Shown piece after piece: positions 33,200 through 42,505 of a DNA stretch of 64,000 nt. Positions within the stretch are counted from its first letter, which is position 1. Every line of letters begins with the position of its first letter. The notes under the pieces are model-generated. The model had not been told where the DNA came from and searched no databases. It saw only the letters and a list, made by a program, of their open reading frames with translations. The translations under genes and the position numbers were made by a program. The DNA is from Sporosarcina sp. HYO08 (GTDB lineage Bacteria > Bacillota > Bacilli > Bacillales_A > Planococcaceae): contig NZ_LPUT01000027.1 of the NCBI RefSeq assembly GCF_001563475.1, positions 310,001 through 374,000 on the forward strand, in the 5' to 3' direction.

Positions 33200-34213
33200 T
33201 CACATAGATAACTGTGAGAAGACTAAATTGAGGATTTGGTAAACGATTGCTGCAATTGTCGCGGAGATCGGCAAAGTGATGATCCACGTCATGACAATTT
33301 TTTGCGCAACGCCCCACTTAACTCCTTTTACACGCTGTGCAGTTCCAACCCCCATAATCGCGGATGAAATGACGTGTGTTGTACTAACAGGCAAATGGAT
33401 AAGCGTAGCACCGAAAATGATAATCGCAGAGGATAAGTCTGCCGCCGCCCCGTTAACAGGACGGATTTTCATAATTTTACCGCCAACTGTTTTAATAATT
33501 TTATATCCACCCATTGCAGTTCCAATCCCCATTGCAACTGCCGCGGCGATTCGGACCCATAATTGAATATCATCTCCTGATTGGAGATCCGCTGCAATCA
33601 AGGCCATTGTAATGATCCCCATTGCTTTTTGGGCATCGTTTGTCCCATGCGTAAACGATTGAAGAGCAGCAGTTCCGATTTGCATATAACGAAAGCGCGT
33701 ATTCGCTTTGAATAAATTACGATTTTTAAAGATGACCTTAAACAATGACATCATGAGAAAGCCGCCCGCTAATGCAATAAATGGAGAAAAGATCAGTGCT
33801 TGTAAAATTTTCATAAAGCCTGTGTAATTTAGAATACCAAATCCCGCCGCGGAAATGGCCGCCCCCGCAATCGAGCCAATCAATGCATGGGAGGAGCTAG
33901 AAGGAATGCCGTAATACCAGGTAATTAAATTCCATGCAATGGCTGCTGTGAGCGCTGCTAATATAACAAGTGAACCATTTTCCAAAACAAATGGATCGAC
34001 AATATCTTTGGAAATTGTTTTGGCGACCCCTGTGAATGTGATGGCGCCGACAAAGTTCATGGTAGCCGCCATCATAATAGCAACACGCGGCTTTAAAGCT
34101 CGTGTCGATACAGATGTTGCAATGGCATTTGCTGTATCATGAAACCCATTAATAAAGTCAAAAGCAAGTGCGAAAATAACAACGAGAATCGTTAGGAAGA
34201 GAATCGTATCCAT
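33200..34213 (-). CDS. pit: Inorganic phosphate transporter PiT
   Basis: The 337-residue low-affinity phosphate permease has the two PiT signatures: FDFINGFHDTANAIATSV near the N-terminus and the second copy QSFTHGTNDAQKAMG near residue 188. About ten TM helices are visible. It acts with DUF47, encoded 14 bp upstream, as in B. subtilis ykaA-pit. Confidence 0.95.
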   Translation of the reverse strand: MDTILFLTILVVIFALAFDFINGFHDTANAIATSVSTRALKPRVAIMMAATMNFVGAITFTGVAKTISKDIVDPFVLENGSLVILAALTAAIAWNLITWYYGIPSSSSHALIGSIAGAAISAAGFGILNYTGFMKILQALIFSPFIALAGGFLMMSLFKVIFKNRNLFKANTRFRYMQIGTAALQSFTHGTNDAQKAMGIITMALIAADLQSGDDIQLWVRIAAAVAMGIGTAMGGYKIIKTVGGKIMKIRPVNGAAADLSSAIIIFGATLIHLPVSTTHVISSAIMGVGTAQRVKGVKWGVAQKIVMTWIITLPISATIAAIVYQILNLVFSQLSM

Positions 34214-34227
34214 TTAATCTCCCATCT

Positions 34228-34848
34228 TTATGCGTTTCGCATAATAATTGTTTCAATTGTGTTGGCAACGTCTTGACAGTGATCGGCAATATCTTCCAAT
34301 TGCTCGTAAATGTCTTTAAATTGAATGATGCGAATCGGATCCTGTTCTGTAATGAATAATTGCTTGATCGACGTTCTAAAAACTTCATCACAAATACGCT
34401 CGTATTCTTTGATCAAGACAGCGTGCTCCCGCATAGCTTCAAGCTTTCTGCGTGCGAGCAGTTGCATCGCTTTAACAATTTCGTCGGAGCTTTTCACGAT
34501 ATTATCCATAAATTTTTGTATGTATTCATTAATTTCAATGAGAGAATACATTTCTAGGTGAGCGACAAATGCCTCTACGCCGTCAATCACATCGTCCATT
34601 TTGATCGCCAACTGCAAAATATCTTCCCGTTCGATCGGTGTCATAAATGATTTATTTAACCTTGCGATTAGATCATGAATGAGTTCGTCCCCTGCTGTTT
34701 CATAATTTTTGAGCTTAATACTTACTTCCTTTAGATCTGCTGCATTTTGTATTTTGAAGTCATTCGCATAATGCATTGCTTCTTGCACATTTTCTGCGAT
34801 TGAAAGTAATGCCGCGAAAAAAGGATCGGTTTTTTTTGAACTAAACAT
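34228..34848 (-). CDS. DUF47/PhoU-like protein partner of PiT (YkaA-like)
   Basis: The 206-residue all-helical protein has the PhoU-like metal-binding E/D-x-x-x-D patterns (ETAGDELIHDLIARLNKSF, IKMDDVIDGVEAF, EQLEDIADHCQDVANTIE). DUF47 proteins are nearly always coupled to PiT transporters and are thought to control phosphate flow. ATG follows GGAGGCACTATA. Upstream, TTTACA occurs twice 11 bp apart on the opposite strand. Confidence 0.92.
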   Translation of the reverse strand: MFSSKKTDPFFAALLSIAENVQEAMHYANDFKIQNAADLKEVSIKLKNYETAGDELIHDLIARLNKSFMTPIEREDILQLAIKMDDVIDGVEAFVAHLEMYSLIEINEYIQKFMDNIVKSSDEIVKAMQLLARRKLEAMREHAVLIKEYERICDEVFRTSIKQLFITEQDPIRIIQFKDIYEQLEDIADHCQDVANTIETIIMRNA

Positions 34849-35037
34849 TATAGTGCCTCCATCCGTTACTGGAAATTTTTTGACCGCTCTTCATCATATC
34901 AATTTTTGGGCGGTATTCGACAAAAAACATAAGAAATTTACAAGAATTTTACAAATGAACGCATTTAGTAGAATACCCTAATCTGTCTAAAACTTAACGC
35001 ATCCCAATGGTAATTTTTAAAAATATGAGAAAATATT

Positions 35038-35064
35038 TGAAACCAATGGTGAAGGTACTTCGTA
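35038..35064 (+). promoter_or_regulatory. SigW-like ECF promoter of yuaF-floT
   Basis: TGAAAC (35038-35043) and CGTA (35061-35064, followed by TA) are 17 bases apart; the SigW consensus is TGAAAC-N16-CGTA. In B. subtilis the orthologous yuaF operon belongs to the SigW envelope-stress regulon, which supports the call. Confidence 0.72.
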
Positions 35065-35098
35065 TAACTAACTAAGCAGCGAAAATGGAGGTGTTGAA

Positions 35099-35632
35099 AT
35101 GGAACTGTTTGGATTTCCGATTGTTCACGTTTATTTAACTGTCCTTATACTTGCCGGGATGGCAACCCTGTTATATGTATTCTTCAGTGATGTGGCAGAA
35201 GGAATTGGAGAAACGAGCCCTTTTTTGGACCCCGCGATCATGCTTTCATTTGTGACATTTACGGCCGCGGTTGGTTACATATTGGAGCTTACGACAGATT
35301 GGAACAATATGTTGATACTTATCATTGCTGTGGTAGTTGCGATTATTTTAGATTTTCTACTTTATTTTTTCGTACTGCTGCCGCTCCGTTCAGCCGAAGT
35401 ATCGCTTGCTTATACCGATGAGTCACTAACAGGGCAAGTTGGGCGTGTCATCGTTCCCATTCCGACTGATGGATTCGGTGAAATTGTTATTGAAACAGTC
35501 AATGGCATTCTTTCCAAACGAGCGGCAGGTTATGAGAACGAAGCGATCGACTATGACAAGGAAGTGCTCATTATTGAAGTAAAGGAAGGGACGTTTATCG
35601 TCAAAGCGTACGAACCATTCCGCTTCAAGTAA
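35099..35632 (+). CDS. yuaF: NfeD-family membrane protein YuaF
   Basis: The 177-residue protein has three to four TM helices (residues 10-105) and a C-terminal soluble OB-fold (ESLTGQVGRVIVPIPTDGFGEIVIETVNG). This is the NfeD type that travels with flotillins. It is 19 bp upstream of floT, as in B. subtilis, where YuaF and FloT are found together in membrane microdomains. Confidence 0.92.
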   Translation: MELFGFPIVHVYLTVLILAGMATLLYVFFSDVAEGIGETSPFLDPAIMLSFVTFTAAVGYILELTTDWNNMLILIIAVVVAIILDFLLYFFVLLPLRSAEVSLAYTDESLTGQVGRVIVPIPTDGFGEIVIETVNGILSKRAAGYENEAIDYDKEVLIIEVKEGTFIVKAYEPFRFK

Positions 35633-35651
35633 ATTAGAGGAGGGAAAGTAG

Positions 35652-37193
35652 ATGGGTATTTGGATTGCGATTGGGATTGTTGCATTTATTTTGCTAGCTG
35701 TTTTACTTGTGTATATTTCTAAGTATAAGACGGTCGGGCCAGATGAGGCATTGATTGTCACGGGAAGTTATTTAGGAACAAAAAATGTCCATACAGATGA
35801 CTCGGGCAATCGTGTGAAAATCATTCGCGGGGGCGGTACGTTCGTGTTCCCGATTTTCCAACAGGCTGTTCCGTTAAGTTTATTATCAAGCAAATTGGAA
35901 GTAACAACACCGGAAGTTTATACAGAACAAGGTGTGCCGGTGATGGCCGATGGAACAGCGATTATTAAAATTGGCGGTTCCATTTCGGAAATCGCAACAG
36001 CCGCCGAGCAATTTCTAGGAAAGTCTAAAGAAGATCGTGAAAATGAGGCCAAGGAAGTATTGGAAGGGCATTTACGTTCGATTCTTGGTTCCATGACGGT
36101 TGAAGAAATTTACAAAAATCGCGATAAGTTTTCACAAGAAGTACAGCGTGTTGCGTCTCAAGATCTTGCGAAAATGGGACTGATCATTGTTTCATTTACG
36201 ATCAAAGATGTACGCGATAAAAATGGCTATCTTGATTCCCTTGGGAAGCCGCGTATCGCACAGGTGAGGCGAGATGCGGACATTGCAACAGCGGAAGCAG
36301 AAAAAGAAACACGCATTAAAAATGCAGAAGCTGCAAAAGAAGCGCAAAAAGCAGAGTTGGAACGTGCAACAGAAATTGCCGAAGCTGAAAAAGAAAATCA
36401 GTTAAAAGTAGCCGAGTACCGCCTCGAGCAAGATGTCGCGAAAGCACGCGCCGACCAAGCCTACGAATTGCAATCTGCCCGCTCGAAACAGGAAGTCATG
36501 GAGCAAGAAATGCAAATTCAAATTATTGAGCGACAAAAGCAAATTGAATTGGAAGAAAAAGAAATTCTGCGTCGTGAAAGGCAATATGATTCTGAAGTAA
36601 AGAAAAAGGCGGACGCGGATCGTTATGCGATTGAACAAAATGCAGCTGCTGAAAAATCTAGACAGCTTGCGGAAGCGGATGCCGAGAAATACCGCATCGA
36701 AGCACGCGCGCAAGCTGACGCCGAAAAAGTTCGGTTGGACGGTTTAGCGAAAGCCGACTCCCAACGTGCACAAGGGGAATCCGAAGCTGATATTATCCGT
36801 CTGAAAGGTCTTGCAGAAGCGGAAGCGAAACGTAAGATTGCCGAAGCGTTCGAGCATTACGGCCAAGCAGCTGTTCTTGATATGATTGTTCGCATGATGC
36901 CAGAATATGCGAAACAAATCGCAAGCCCATTATCCAATATCGACAAAATTACAGTCGTTGACACGGGCGGCGGTGAAGGCGGCGGGGCCAATAAAGTATC
37001 CGCGTATGCTACGAACCTCATGTCTACTTTGCAAGAATCATTGAAAGCTTCTTCAGGCATTGACGTGAAAGAGATGCTTGAAAATTATGCAGGCAAAAAC
37101 AATATTCGCCCGAGCATCGACCAGCTGACGCAGGAAGTGAAAGTATCCAATGCGAAACAAGTAGTGGAAACAGCGGCGGATACTGAGGAATAA
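35652..37193 (+). CDS. floT: Flotillin FloT (YuaG)
   Basis: The 513-residue scaffold protein has an N-terminal membrane hairpin (GIWIAIGIVAFILLAVLLVYIS), an SPFH domain (residues about 30-220, with GTFVFPIFQQAVPLSLLSSKLEVTT), a long coiled coil rich in E-A-E-K repeats (220-400) and a C-terminal assembly region (LSNIDKITVVDTGGGEGGG). It organises lipid-raft-like domains and affects signalling and secretion. The yuaF-floT pair ends at a weak hairpin; the third B. subtilis gene yuaI is absent. Confidence 0.96.
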   Translation: MGIWIAIGIVAFILLAVLLVYISKYKTVGPDEALIVTGSYLGTKNVHTDDSGNRVKIIRGGGTFVFPIFQQAVPLSLLSSKLEVTTPEVYTEQGVPVMADGTAIIKIGGSISEIATAAEQFLGKSKEDRENEAKEVLEGHLRSILGSMTVEEIYKNRDKFSQEVQRVASQDLAKMGLIIVSFTIKDVRDKNGYLDSLGKPRIAQVRRDADIATAEAEKETRIKNAEAAKEAQKAELERATEIAEAEKENQLKVAEYRLEQDVAKARADQAYELQSARSKQEVMEQEMQIQIIERQKQIELEEKEILRRERQYDSEVKKKADADRYAIEQNAAAEKSRQLAEADAEKYRIEARAQADAEKVRLDGLAKADSQRAQGESEADIIRLKGLAEAEAKRKIAEAFEHYGQAAVLDMIVRMMPEYAKQIASPLSNIDKITVVDTGGGEGGGANKVSAYATNLMSTLQESLKASSGIDVKEMLENYAGKNNIRPSIDQLTQEVKVSNAKQVVETAADTEE

Positions 37194-37203
37194 GCAAGTA
37201 AGC

Positions 37204-37232
37204 AGAAGTCGTCTCCTTGTGAGACGGCTTCT
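37204..37232 (+). terminator. Hairpin after floT
   Basis: AGAAGTCGTCTC and GAGACGGCTTCT form a stem with one G-T pair and a 5-base loop. Only ATTCGTTTTC follows, so termination strength is uncertain. Confidence 0.55.
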
Positions 37233-37386
37233 ATTCGTTTTCAATGAGTCCATTCAAACCTCTATCCAAAATACGTAAATCTAAGACCTCATCCAAACTC
37301 TTAAGAAATTCTTCATACTTATCTACCTAAACCCTTAAGATTCATTCGCTACACTATGGATACTAATAAAAATTTGGAGGAGAAAA

Positions 37387-38085
37387 ATGATTCATGTCCG
37401 GAATTTACATCATTCATTTTCAATTGGAAAAAAGGGGAAAGAAAAGCAAGTACCTGTTTTAAAAGGAATTAGCTTCGATATAGCGGCTGGGGAGATTGTC
37501 TCTATTGTTGGGCGGAGCGGTTCGGGGAAGTCGACGCTGCTGCACATTATGGCCGGGTTTCTGAAGCCCGACAGTGGGGATATACGTGTTGCTGACGTTA
37601 CAACATCAGCATTCAGCGAAGTAGAAAGTGCAAAGTTTCGTTTAGATCATTATGGTTTCGTCTTTCAAAACTTCCAGCTTATGCCGGGACTTACCGCATT
37701 TGAAAATGTTGAATTGCCATTAGTATTAAAGGGGATTGGGAAAAAAGAAAGGCAGCAAAAAGTGCAGGGAATTATGGATAATGTTGGTTTAAAAGATGTC
37801 CAGGATCATTATCCAAACGAACTTTCGGGTGGACAACAGCAGCGAGTCAGTATTGCCCGTGCGCTTATTACCGACCCGCCGGTCATTTTCGCGGATGAAC
37901 CGACAGGCAGTTTGGACTCGGAAACAGAGCAGGATGTTTTATTGCTTATCCAATCGTTAAATAAGTCGCGTGGTATTACTTTTGTCATCATTACGCATGA
38001 CGATGAAGTCGCTCACACCGCAGACCGGATTTACCGGATGCACGACGGTGAATTAGTGGAAGGAGGCGTAACCCGTGCAATTTAA
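37387..38085 (+). CDS. ABC transporter ATP-binding protein, MacB/LolD type
   Basis: The 232-residue ATPase has Walker [18 protein letters not shown], Walker B VIFADEPTGSLDSE and the switch ITHDDEVAH. The GSLDSET stretch and short form put it in the MacB/LolD/YvrO class that pairs with an FtsX-type permease, which follows with an 11-bp overlap. Such systems handle antimicrobial peptides, lipoproteins or cell wall signals; no two-component genes are adjacent to narrow this down. Confidence 0.92.
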   Translation: MIHVRNLHHSFSIGKKGKEKQVPVLKGISFDIAAGEIVSIVGRSGSGKSTLLHIMAGFLKPDSGDIRVADVTTSAFSEVESAKFRLDHYGFVFQNFQLMPGLTAFENVELPLVLKGIGKKERQQKVQGIMDNVGLKDVQDHYPNELSGGQQQRVSIARALITDPPVIFADEPTGSLDSETEQDVLLLIQSLNKSRGITFVIITHDDEVAHTADRIYRMHDGELVEGGVTRAI

Positions 38086-39358
38086 GGATCAAGTGGATTT
38101 TATTCGACGGCATATAAAGAAAAATAAGTTGCGCGTTTTCATGACAGTGCTTGCTGCGACTATGGGGACTGCCTTCCTGATCGTACTCGCCTCGGTTGGT
38201 TTCGGTCTGCATGAAACATTGCGTGATGAAGTACAGTCCAATCGTATAATAACTGAAATTCAAGTGCATGCAAGCGATGAATCAAAAGAGCCAAGCGAAC
38301 AAGTCGGTGCCTTCAAGGAAATGGCGCATGTGAAGGCTGTTGTAAATCGCCAGCGGATCAATGCCATTCAGCACTCAAGACTTGGGGAATATACAGGGAG
38401 TCATGAAATTGTTGTGACTGACTTCACGGAAGAAGCAAGAGTAGGCTTTGCATTAAAAGAGGGAAGATTGCCTGAAAAAGCGAATGAAGTTGTCGTCGGC
38501 AGTGATTTTGGGGCGTCCATGTATTTGGAAATGGAAAATGAAAATGACGAATTCGTCACTTACGATGGTGATTTAATTGGACAACAGTTTATTTATCAAA
38601 TAGGTGACTATCAAACTGGCAATGTATTTGATGAAGAAATTCCATTTACGATTGTAGGTGTTGGTGAATATCCTGCAAAAGATTGGCAACAAGATCGCTC
38701 CATTTATGCGGATCGTGCGATGCTTGTAAAGATGGAAGAAATTTATGATGCGCATATAGAGGAAAAACAAGAGGACTTCAAGTTCATTTATAACAATGTA
38801 ACTGTCTATGCGGATAAAGTGGAAAACGTATCGACCCTTGCGAATGAACTAAAAGAAGAGGGTTACTGGGTGTATTCGATCGCAGATGAGCTAAAACAAA
38901 TGGACGTCTTTTTCCTTGCTTTAAAAGCAGGTCTCATCTTCGTTGGAACAATCGCCATTTTAATTGCTTCTATCGGCATTTTTAATACGATGACGATGGC
39001 GGTCACAGAGCGAACACGGGAAATTGGCGTAATGAAAGCGATCGGCGCAAATCCAAAACTCATTCAACGTCTTTTTCTCATGGAAAGTGCTTGGATCGGC
39101 ATTGTCGGAACTTTATTAGCTGTTGCCATTTCGTACGCCGTCAGTACAGTTGCCAACTATCTATTGCCAATCATTGTTGCAGCCGCGCTCGGCGAAGAGG
39201 ACTTAGGCGGCATGAATGTTACATTTTCGGTCATACCGTGGCAACTTGTACTGATTGCCTCTGCTATTAGTATCGGTGTCGCGATGATTTCTGGCTGGCG
39301 TCCGGCGCGCAAAGCAACGAAGATCGACGTGATCAATGCGTTGAGACAGGAATTATAA
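38075..39358 (+). CDS. ABC transporter permease, FtsX/MacB type
   Basis: The 427-residue permease has an N-terminal TM (FMTVLAATMGTAFLIVLASVGFG), a MacB-like periplasmic-core domain (about residues 50-270) and three C-terminal TM helices with the FtsX signature IGIFNTMTMAVTERTREIGVMKAIGANPKLIQRLF and a closing SGWRPARKATKIDVINALRQ. It forms a mechanotransmission-type transporter with the ATPase upstream, like B. subtilis YvrN. Confidence 0.92.
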   Translation: MQFKDQVDFIRRHIKKNKLRVFMTVLAATMGTAFLIVLASVGFGLHETLRDEVQSNRIITEIQVHASDESKEPSEQVGAFKEMAHVKAVVNRQRINAIQHSRLGEYTGSHEIVVTDFTEEARVGFALKEGRLPEKANEVVVGSDFGASMYLEMENENDEFVTYDGDLIGQQFIYQIGDYQTGNVFDEEIPFTIVGVGEYPAKDWQQDRSIYADRAMLVKMEEIYDAHIEEKQEDFKFIYNNVTVYADKVENVSTLANELKEEGYWVYSIADELKQMDVFFLALKAGLIFVGTIAILIASIGIFNTMTMAVTERTREIGVMKAIGANPKLIQRLFLMESAWIGIVGTLLAVAISYAVSTVANYLLPIIVAAALGEEDLGGMNVTFSVIPWQLVLIASAISIGVAMISGWRPARKATKIDVINALRQEL

Positions 39359-39465
39359 GAATTTGTTCCCTTATGTATGAAGAAACGGTTCAAGCTGGTC
39401 AGTTTTACAGCTATGCGCATCTGTCACAGATACGTGCAATACTGAATACCCGTGCAATAAAGTGA

Positions 39466-39495
39466 GGGGCTGTCATTTAATGGCAGTCTTTTTTG
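39466..39495 (+). terminator. Intrinsic terminator after the MacB-type operon
   Basis: GGGGCTGTCAT and ATGGCAGTC form a stem with a short TTA loop, followed by TTTTTT. The remaining 150 bp up to fumC hold no ORF; CGTGCAATA occurs twice there (39433 and 39451). Confidence 0.75.
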
Positions 39496-39643
39496 CGTAT
39501 CTACCGATGTCAAAGCGTTTCAATGAAGCAGTATATTTCTATTTATCTGTCATAAGTTGCCATGACCAATAGTTGATTTAACAGATGAAATACGATTGCC
39601 AATTGTGCGATAATAGGTTTGTACATAATCGAAAGGTGGATGA

Positions 39644-41029
39644 ATGATGGAGTATCGTATTGAACACGACACGTTTGGTGAAATTAAAGTACCTGCCGAT
39701 AAGCTTTGGGGTGCGCAAACACAGCGTAGCAAACAGAACTTTAAAATTGGCAATGAAAAGATGCCGCTTGGCGTTGTGCGTGCGTTTGCTCATTTGAAAA
39801 AGTCGGCGGCGATTGCAAGTCACGCGCTTGGAAATTTATCCGAAGCGAAAATGAAAGCGATTGGTGCAGCGGCGGATGAAGTCATTGCGGGCAAATGGGA
39901 TGACCATTTTCCACTAGTCGTTTGGCAGACGGGAAGCGGTACACAATCGAATATGAATATGAACGAAGTGCTTGCCAATCGGGGGAATCAATTGCTAGAG
40001 GAGTGGGGTGAAGAAGAACGTCTTCATCCAAACGATGATGTCAATAAATCGCAAAGCTCCAATGATACATTCCCGACAGCGCTTCATGTCGCGGGGGTCC
40101 TAGCTGTCGAAGAGCAGTTAATTCCAGCGGTTCAGAAGCTAAAAGAAACTTTTGCGAAAAAGTCGGAAGCATTTATGGATATTATTAAAATAGGCCGTAC
40201 GCACTTACAAGACGCTACTCCGCTTACATTAGGCCAAGAAATTAGCGGTTGGCACCGTATGCTTGAAAAAACCGAGAAAATGATTGCAGGCAGTGTGCAA
40301 TCGATGAAAGAGCTTGCGATTGGCGGAACGGCAGTTGGAACAGGATTGAATGCACCAGCTGGATTTGGCGATCGGGTAGCGGCTGAAATTAGTAAAGCGG
40401 TCGGTATTGAATTTACATCCGCGCAAAATAAATTCCATTCTTTAACGAGTTATGATGAAGTCGTATATACACATGGTGCCATCAAGGCGCTAGCGGCAGA
40501 TCTAATGAAAATTGCCAATGATATCCGTTGGCTCGCAAGCGGACCACGCTCCGGTATCGGAGAAATTACGATTCCAGAAAATGAGCCAGGCAGTTCAATC
40601 ATGCCAGGAAAAGTAAACCCAACGCAAAGCGAAGCACTTACAATGGTTGTTGCGCAAGTGATGGGGAATGACGCGGCGATCGGCTTTTCAGCGAGCCAAG
40701 GAAACTTGGAGTTAAACGTTTTTAAGCCAGTTATTATTTACAACTTCCTTCAATCCGTCACTTTGCTAAGCGATGCCATGATTAGCTTCAACGACAATTG
40801 CGCAGTCGGGATTGAGCCGAATCGAGAAGAAATTGAACACAAAGTGAAAAACTCTCTAATGCTTGTAACAGCATTAAATCCATACATTGGTTACGAAAAC
40901 GCAGCAAAAATCGCTAAGACAGCACATGCGGAAGGAACAACATTAAAAGAAGCCGCTTTGAAAACAGGCTTGCTGACCGAAGAGCAATTTGACGAATACG
41001 TCGATCCATCGAAGATGGTTGGAAAATAA
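39644..41029 (+). CDS. fumC: Class II fumarate hydratase
   Basis: This TCA-cycle enzyme interconverts fumarate and malate. The 461-residue protein has the class II signatures [34 protein letters not shown], the catalytic-loop [15 protein letters not shown] near residue 317 and [16 protein letters not shown]. There is no iron-sulfur cluster in this class. It is the orthologue of B. subtilis citG/fumC. A lipoprotein gene follows 5 bp after the stop. Confidence 0.96.
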   Translation: MMEYRIEHDTFGEIKVPADKLWGAQTQRSKQNFKIGNEKMPLGVVRAFAHLKKSAAIASHALGNLSEAKMKAIGAAADEVIAGKWDDHFPLVVWQTGSGTQSNMNMNEVLANRGNQLLEEWGEEERLHPNDDVNKSQSSNDTFPTALHVAGVLAVEEQLIPAVQKLKETFAKKSEAFMDIIKIGRTHLQDATPLTLGQEISGWHRMLEKTEKMIAGSVQSMKELAIGGTAVGTGLNAPAGFGDRVAAEISKAVGIEFTSAQNKFHSLTSYDEVVYTHGAIKALAADLMKIANDIRWLASGPRSGIGEITIPENEPGSSIMPGKVNPTQSEALTMVVAQVMGNDAAIGFSASQGNLELNVFKPVIIYNFLQSVTLLSDAMISFNDNCAVGIEPNREEIEHKVKNSLMLVTALNPYIGYENAAKIAKTAHAEGTTLKEAALKTGLLTEEQFDEYVDPSKMVGK

Positions 41030-41034
41030 ATGAT

Positions 41035-41532
41035 ATGATCACGAAATTTAGATTTGTACTCATTGTATCCATAGCGATCCTTGTTCTATCCGCATGCGGA
41101 CAAAAGTCTCATCAAGCAGATGTACTTGCACACGGAGAACAAAGACAACTTGAAAATGGCGATTTACAAGAAGTCACAGCATCTGCCCAGGAATTGCCTA
41201 GTTTTCTAGACGATCGACCTGAAGAGATGCGTCTCGTTTATCAAGTGGCGGGAGCGGCGACAGATATTCTGGATCATATGCCATGCTACTGCGGTTGCGG
41301 TGATAGTGCGGGACATCTGAACAACAAGAACTGCTTCATTCATGAAGTTCGTGAAGACGGATCTGTCGTTTGGGACGATCATGGCACGCGGTGCCTCGTC
41401 TGTCTTGAAATCGCTATGGAATCCGTCAAAATGGTTCAAGATGGGAAGTCGCTGAAAGAGACACGAGAAGCGATTGATGAAATGTATAAAGAAGGCTATG
41501 CGGAACCAACTCCAACACCGATGCCTTCATAA
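41035..41532 (+). CDS. PCYCGC-motif lipoprotein
   Basis: The 165-residue protein has a lipobox (ILVLSACGQ) and the PCYCGCGDSAGHLNNKNCF motif near residue 84, followed by a second pair in RCLVCLEIAM. This cysteine-rich family of exported Firmicute proteins has no settled function; metal or copper handling has been suggested from the motif. It begins 5 bp after fumC with a weak ribosome binding site, so it depends on read-through from fumC. Confidence 0.9.
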   Translation: MITKFRFVLIVSIAILVLSACGQKSHQADVLAHGEQRQLENGDLQEVTASAQELPSFLDDRPEEMRLVYQVAGAATDILDHMPCYCGCGDSAGHLNNKNCFIHEVREDGSVVWDDHGTRCLVCLEIAMESVKMVQDGKSLKETREAIDEMYKEGYAEPTPTPMPS

Positions 41533-41540
41533 GTTGATAG

Positions 41541-41582
41541 AAAACAGACATACTACTGCACTGTAGTGTGTCTGTTTTTTTT
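41541..41582 (+). terminator. Intrinsic terminator after the PCYCGC gene
   Basis: AAAACAGACATACTAC and GTAGTGTGTCTGTTTT form a stem with one G-T pair, followed by a T run. Confidence 0.9.
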
Positions 41583-41643
41583 GTATCATTCAAGAAAAGA
41601 GCTCTTATTGTGCCTTTAAAAGGGTAGTACGAATACAACGTCC

Positions 41644-41679
41644 TTGACTTATTTGTTAGATAAGAACATAATAATGTTC
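41644..41679 (+). promoter_or_regulatory. Promoter and DeoR operator of the sugar-acid operon
   Basis: TTGACT (41644-41649), 17 bases and CATAAT (41667-41672) form a promoter. A perfect 16-bp palindrome GAACATAATAATGTTC (41664-41679) covers the -10, the place expected for the operator of the DeoR-type repressor encoded next. Further AACATT and TTAACA half-sites follow to 41698. Confidence 0.75.
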
Positions 41680-41734
41680 GAAATTAACATTTTTAACAGT
41701 AGTGATAGTTTATTTTGATAAAGGAGGCCAAGCG

Positions 41735-42505
41735 ATGTCTCCGAGGGAAAGAAGACGACACATTTTAGAGCGCCTTAAAGTTGAAGGGAAAGTCGAGATT
41801 ATTCAACTCGCGGAAGAGTTGCAAGTGACACCTATGACAATTCGTCGTGATTTTGATGCGTTGGAAAAGCAAAAGAATCTCATACGCACGCACGGAGGCG
41901 CGGTTCTGCCGCAAGCGCTAATTGGGGAAAGAACTTTTGAATCAAAAGCGGTAATGGCCGTTGTTGAAAAAAAGGCCATTGCACGGGAAGCAATTGAATT
42001 TATTCAGGCTGGTATGACGATCCTTCTTGACTCGGGTACAACGACATTGGAAATTGCAAAGCAATTGAAGTTTCGTGAAGATGTAACAGTCGTAACAAAT
42101 GATATTAAAATTGCGGCAGAGTTAATGGATAGCAAGCTAGAAGTCATTGTCCTTGGCGGACGTTTACAAAATGACGTCGGTGCATTGTTTGGATCAGTAG
42201 CAGAAGAAATGCTCCGCTCCATTCATGTCGATTTGTTTTTCCTTGGCGCTCATGCGGTTCATCCATCATTTGGGATCACTTCACCGACGTTTGAAAAATC
42301 ATCCCTGAAGCAAAGAATGAATGAAGCAGCTGAGCAAATTATTCTCGTAACAGATTCTTCAAAATTTGACCGAAAATCATTTGCCAAAGTGTGTGATCTT
42401 GATCAGATTACCGCTATGATCACGGACGATAAACTTTCAGAATTGCAAATTGAAGCTTATGAGGCACAAGTGGATATTATTAGGGCAAGGCAGGTGGAAC
42501 AATGA
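41735..42505 (+). CDS. DeoR-family transcriptional repressor
   Basis: The 256-residue repressor has an N-terminal DeoR helix-turn-helix (RRRHILERLKVEGKVEIIQLAEELQVTPMTIRRDFDALEKQKNLIRTHGGAVL) and a C-terminal phosphosugar-sensing DeoRC domain (DSGTTTLEIAKQL, VTNDIKIAAEL, VLGGRL). ATG 41735 follows AAAGGAGG; the ORF upstream of it has no site. First gene of an operon with dtnK, pdxA2 and gntP, it overlaps dtnK by 4 bp and probably senses a phosphorylated intermediate. Confidence 0.93.
   Translation: MSPRERRRHILERLKVEGKVEIIQLAEELQVTPMTIRRDFDALEKQKNLIRTHGGAVLPQALIGERTFESKAVMAVVEKKAIAREAIEFIQAGMTILLDSGTTTLEIAKQLKFREDVTVVTNDIKIAAELMDSKLEVIVLGGRLQNDVGALFGSVAEEMLRSIHVDLFFLGAHAVHPSFGITSPTFEKSSLKQRMNEAAEQIILVTDSSKFDRKSFAKVCDLDQITAMITDDKLSELQIEAYEAQVDIIRARQVEQ

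Noticed and set aside
37240-37340. Repeats of ATCCAAA and CCTTAAG before the MacB-type operon
   Set aside because: Spacings of 12, 27 and 34 bp are irregular and the region is AT-rich; no consistent operator.
39433-39460. CGTGCAATA direct repeat before fumC
   Set aside because: Only two copies 18 bp apart with no link to a promoter; could be chance.
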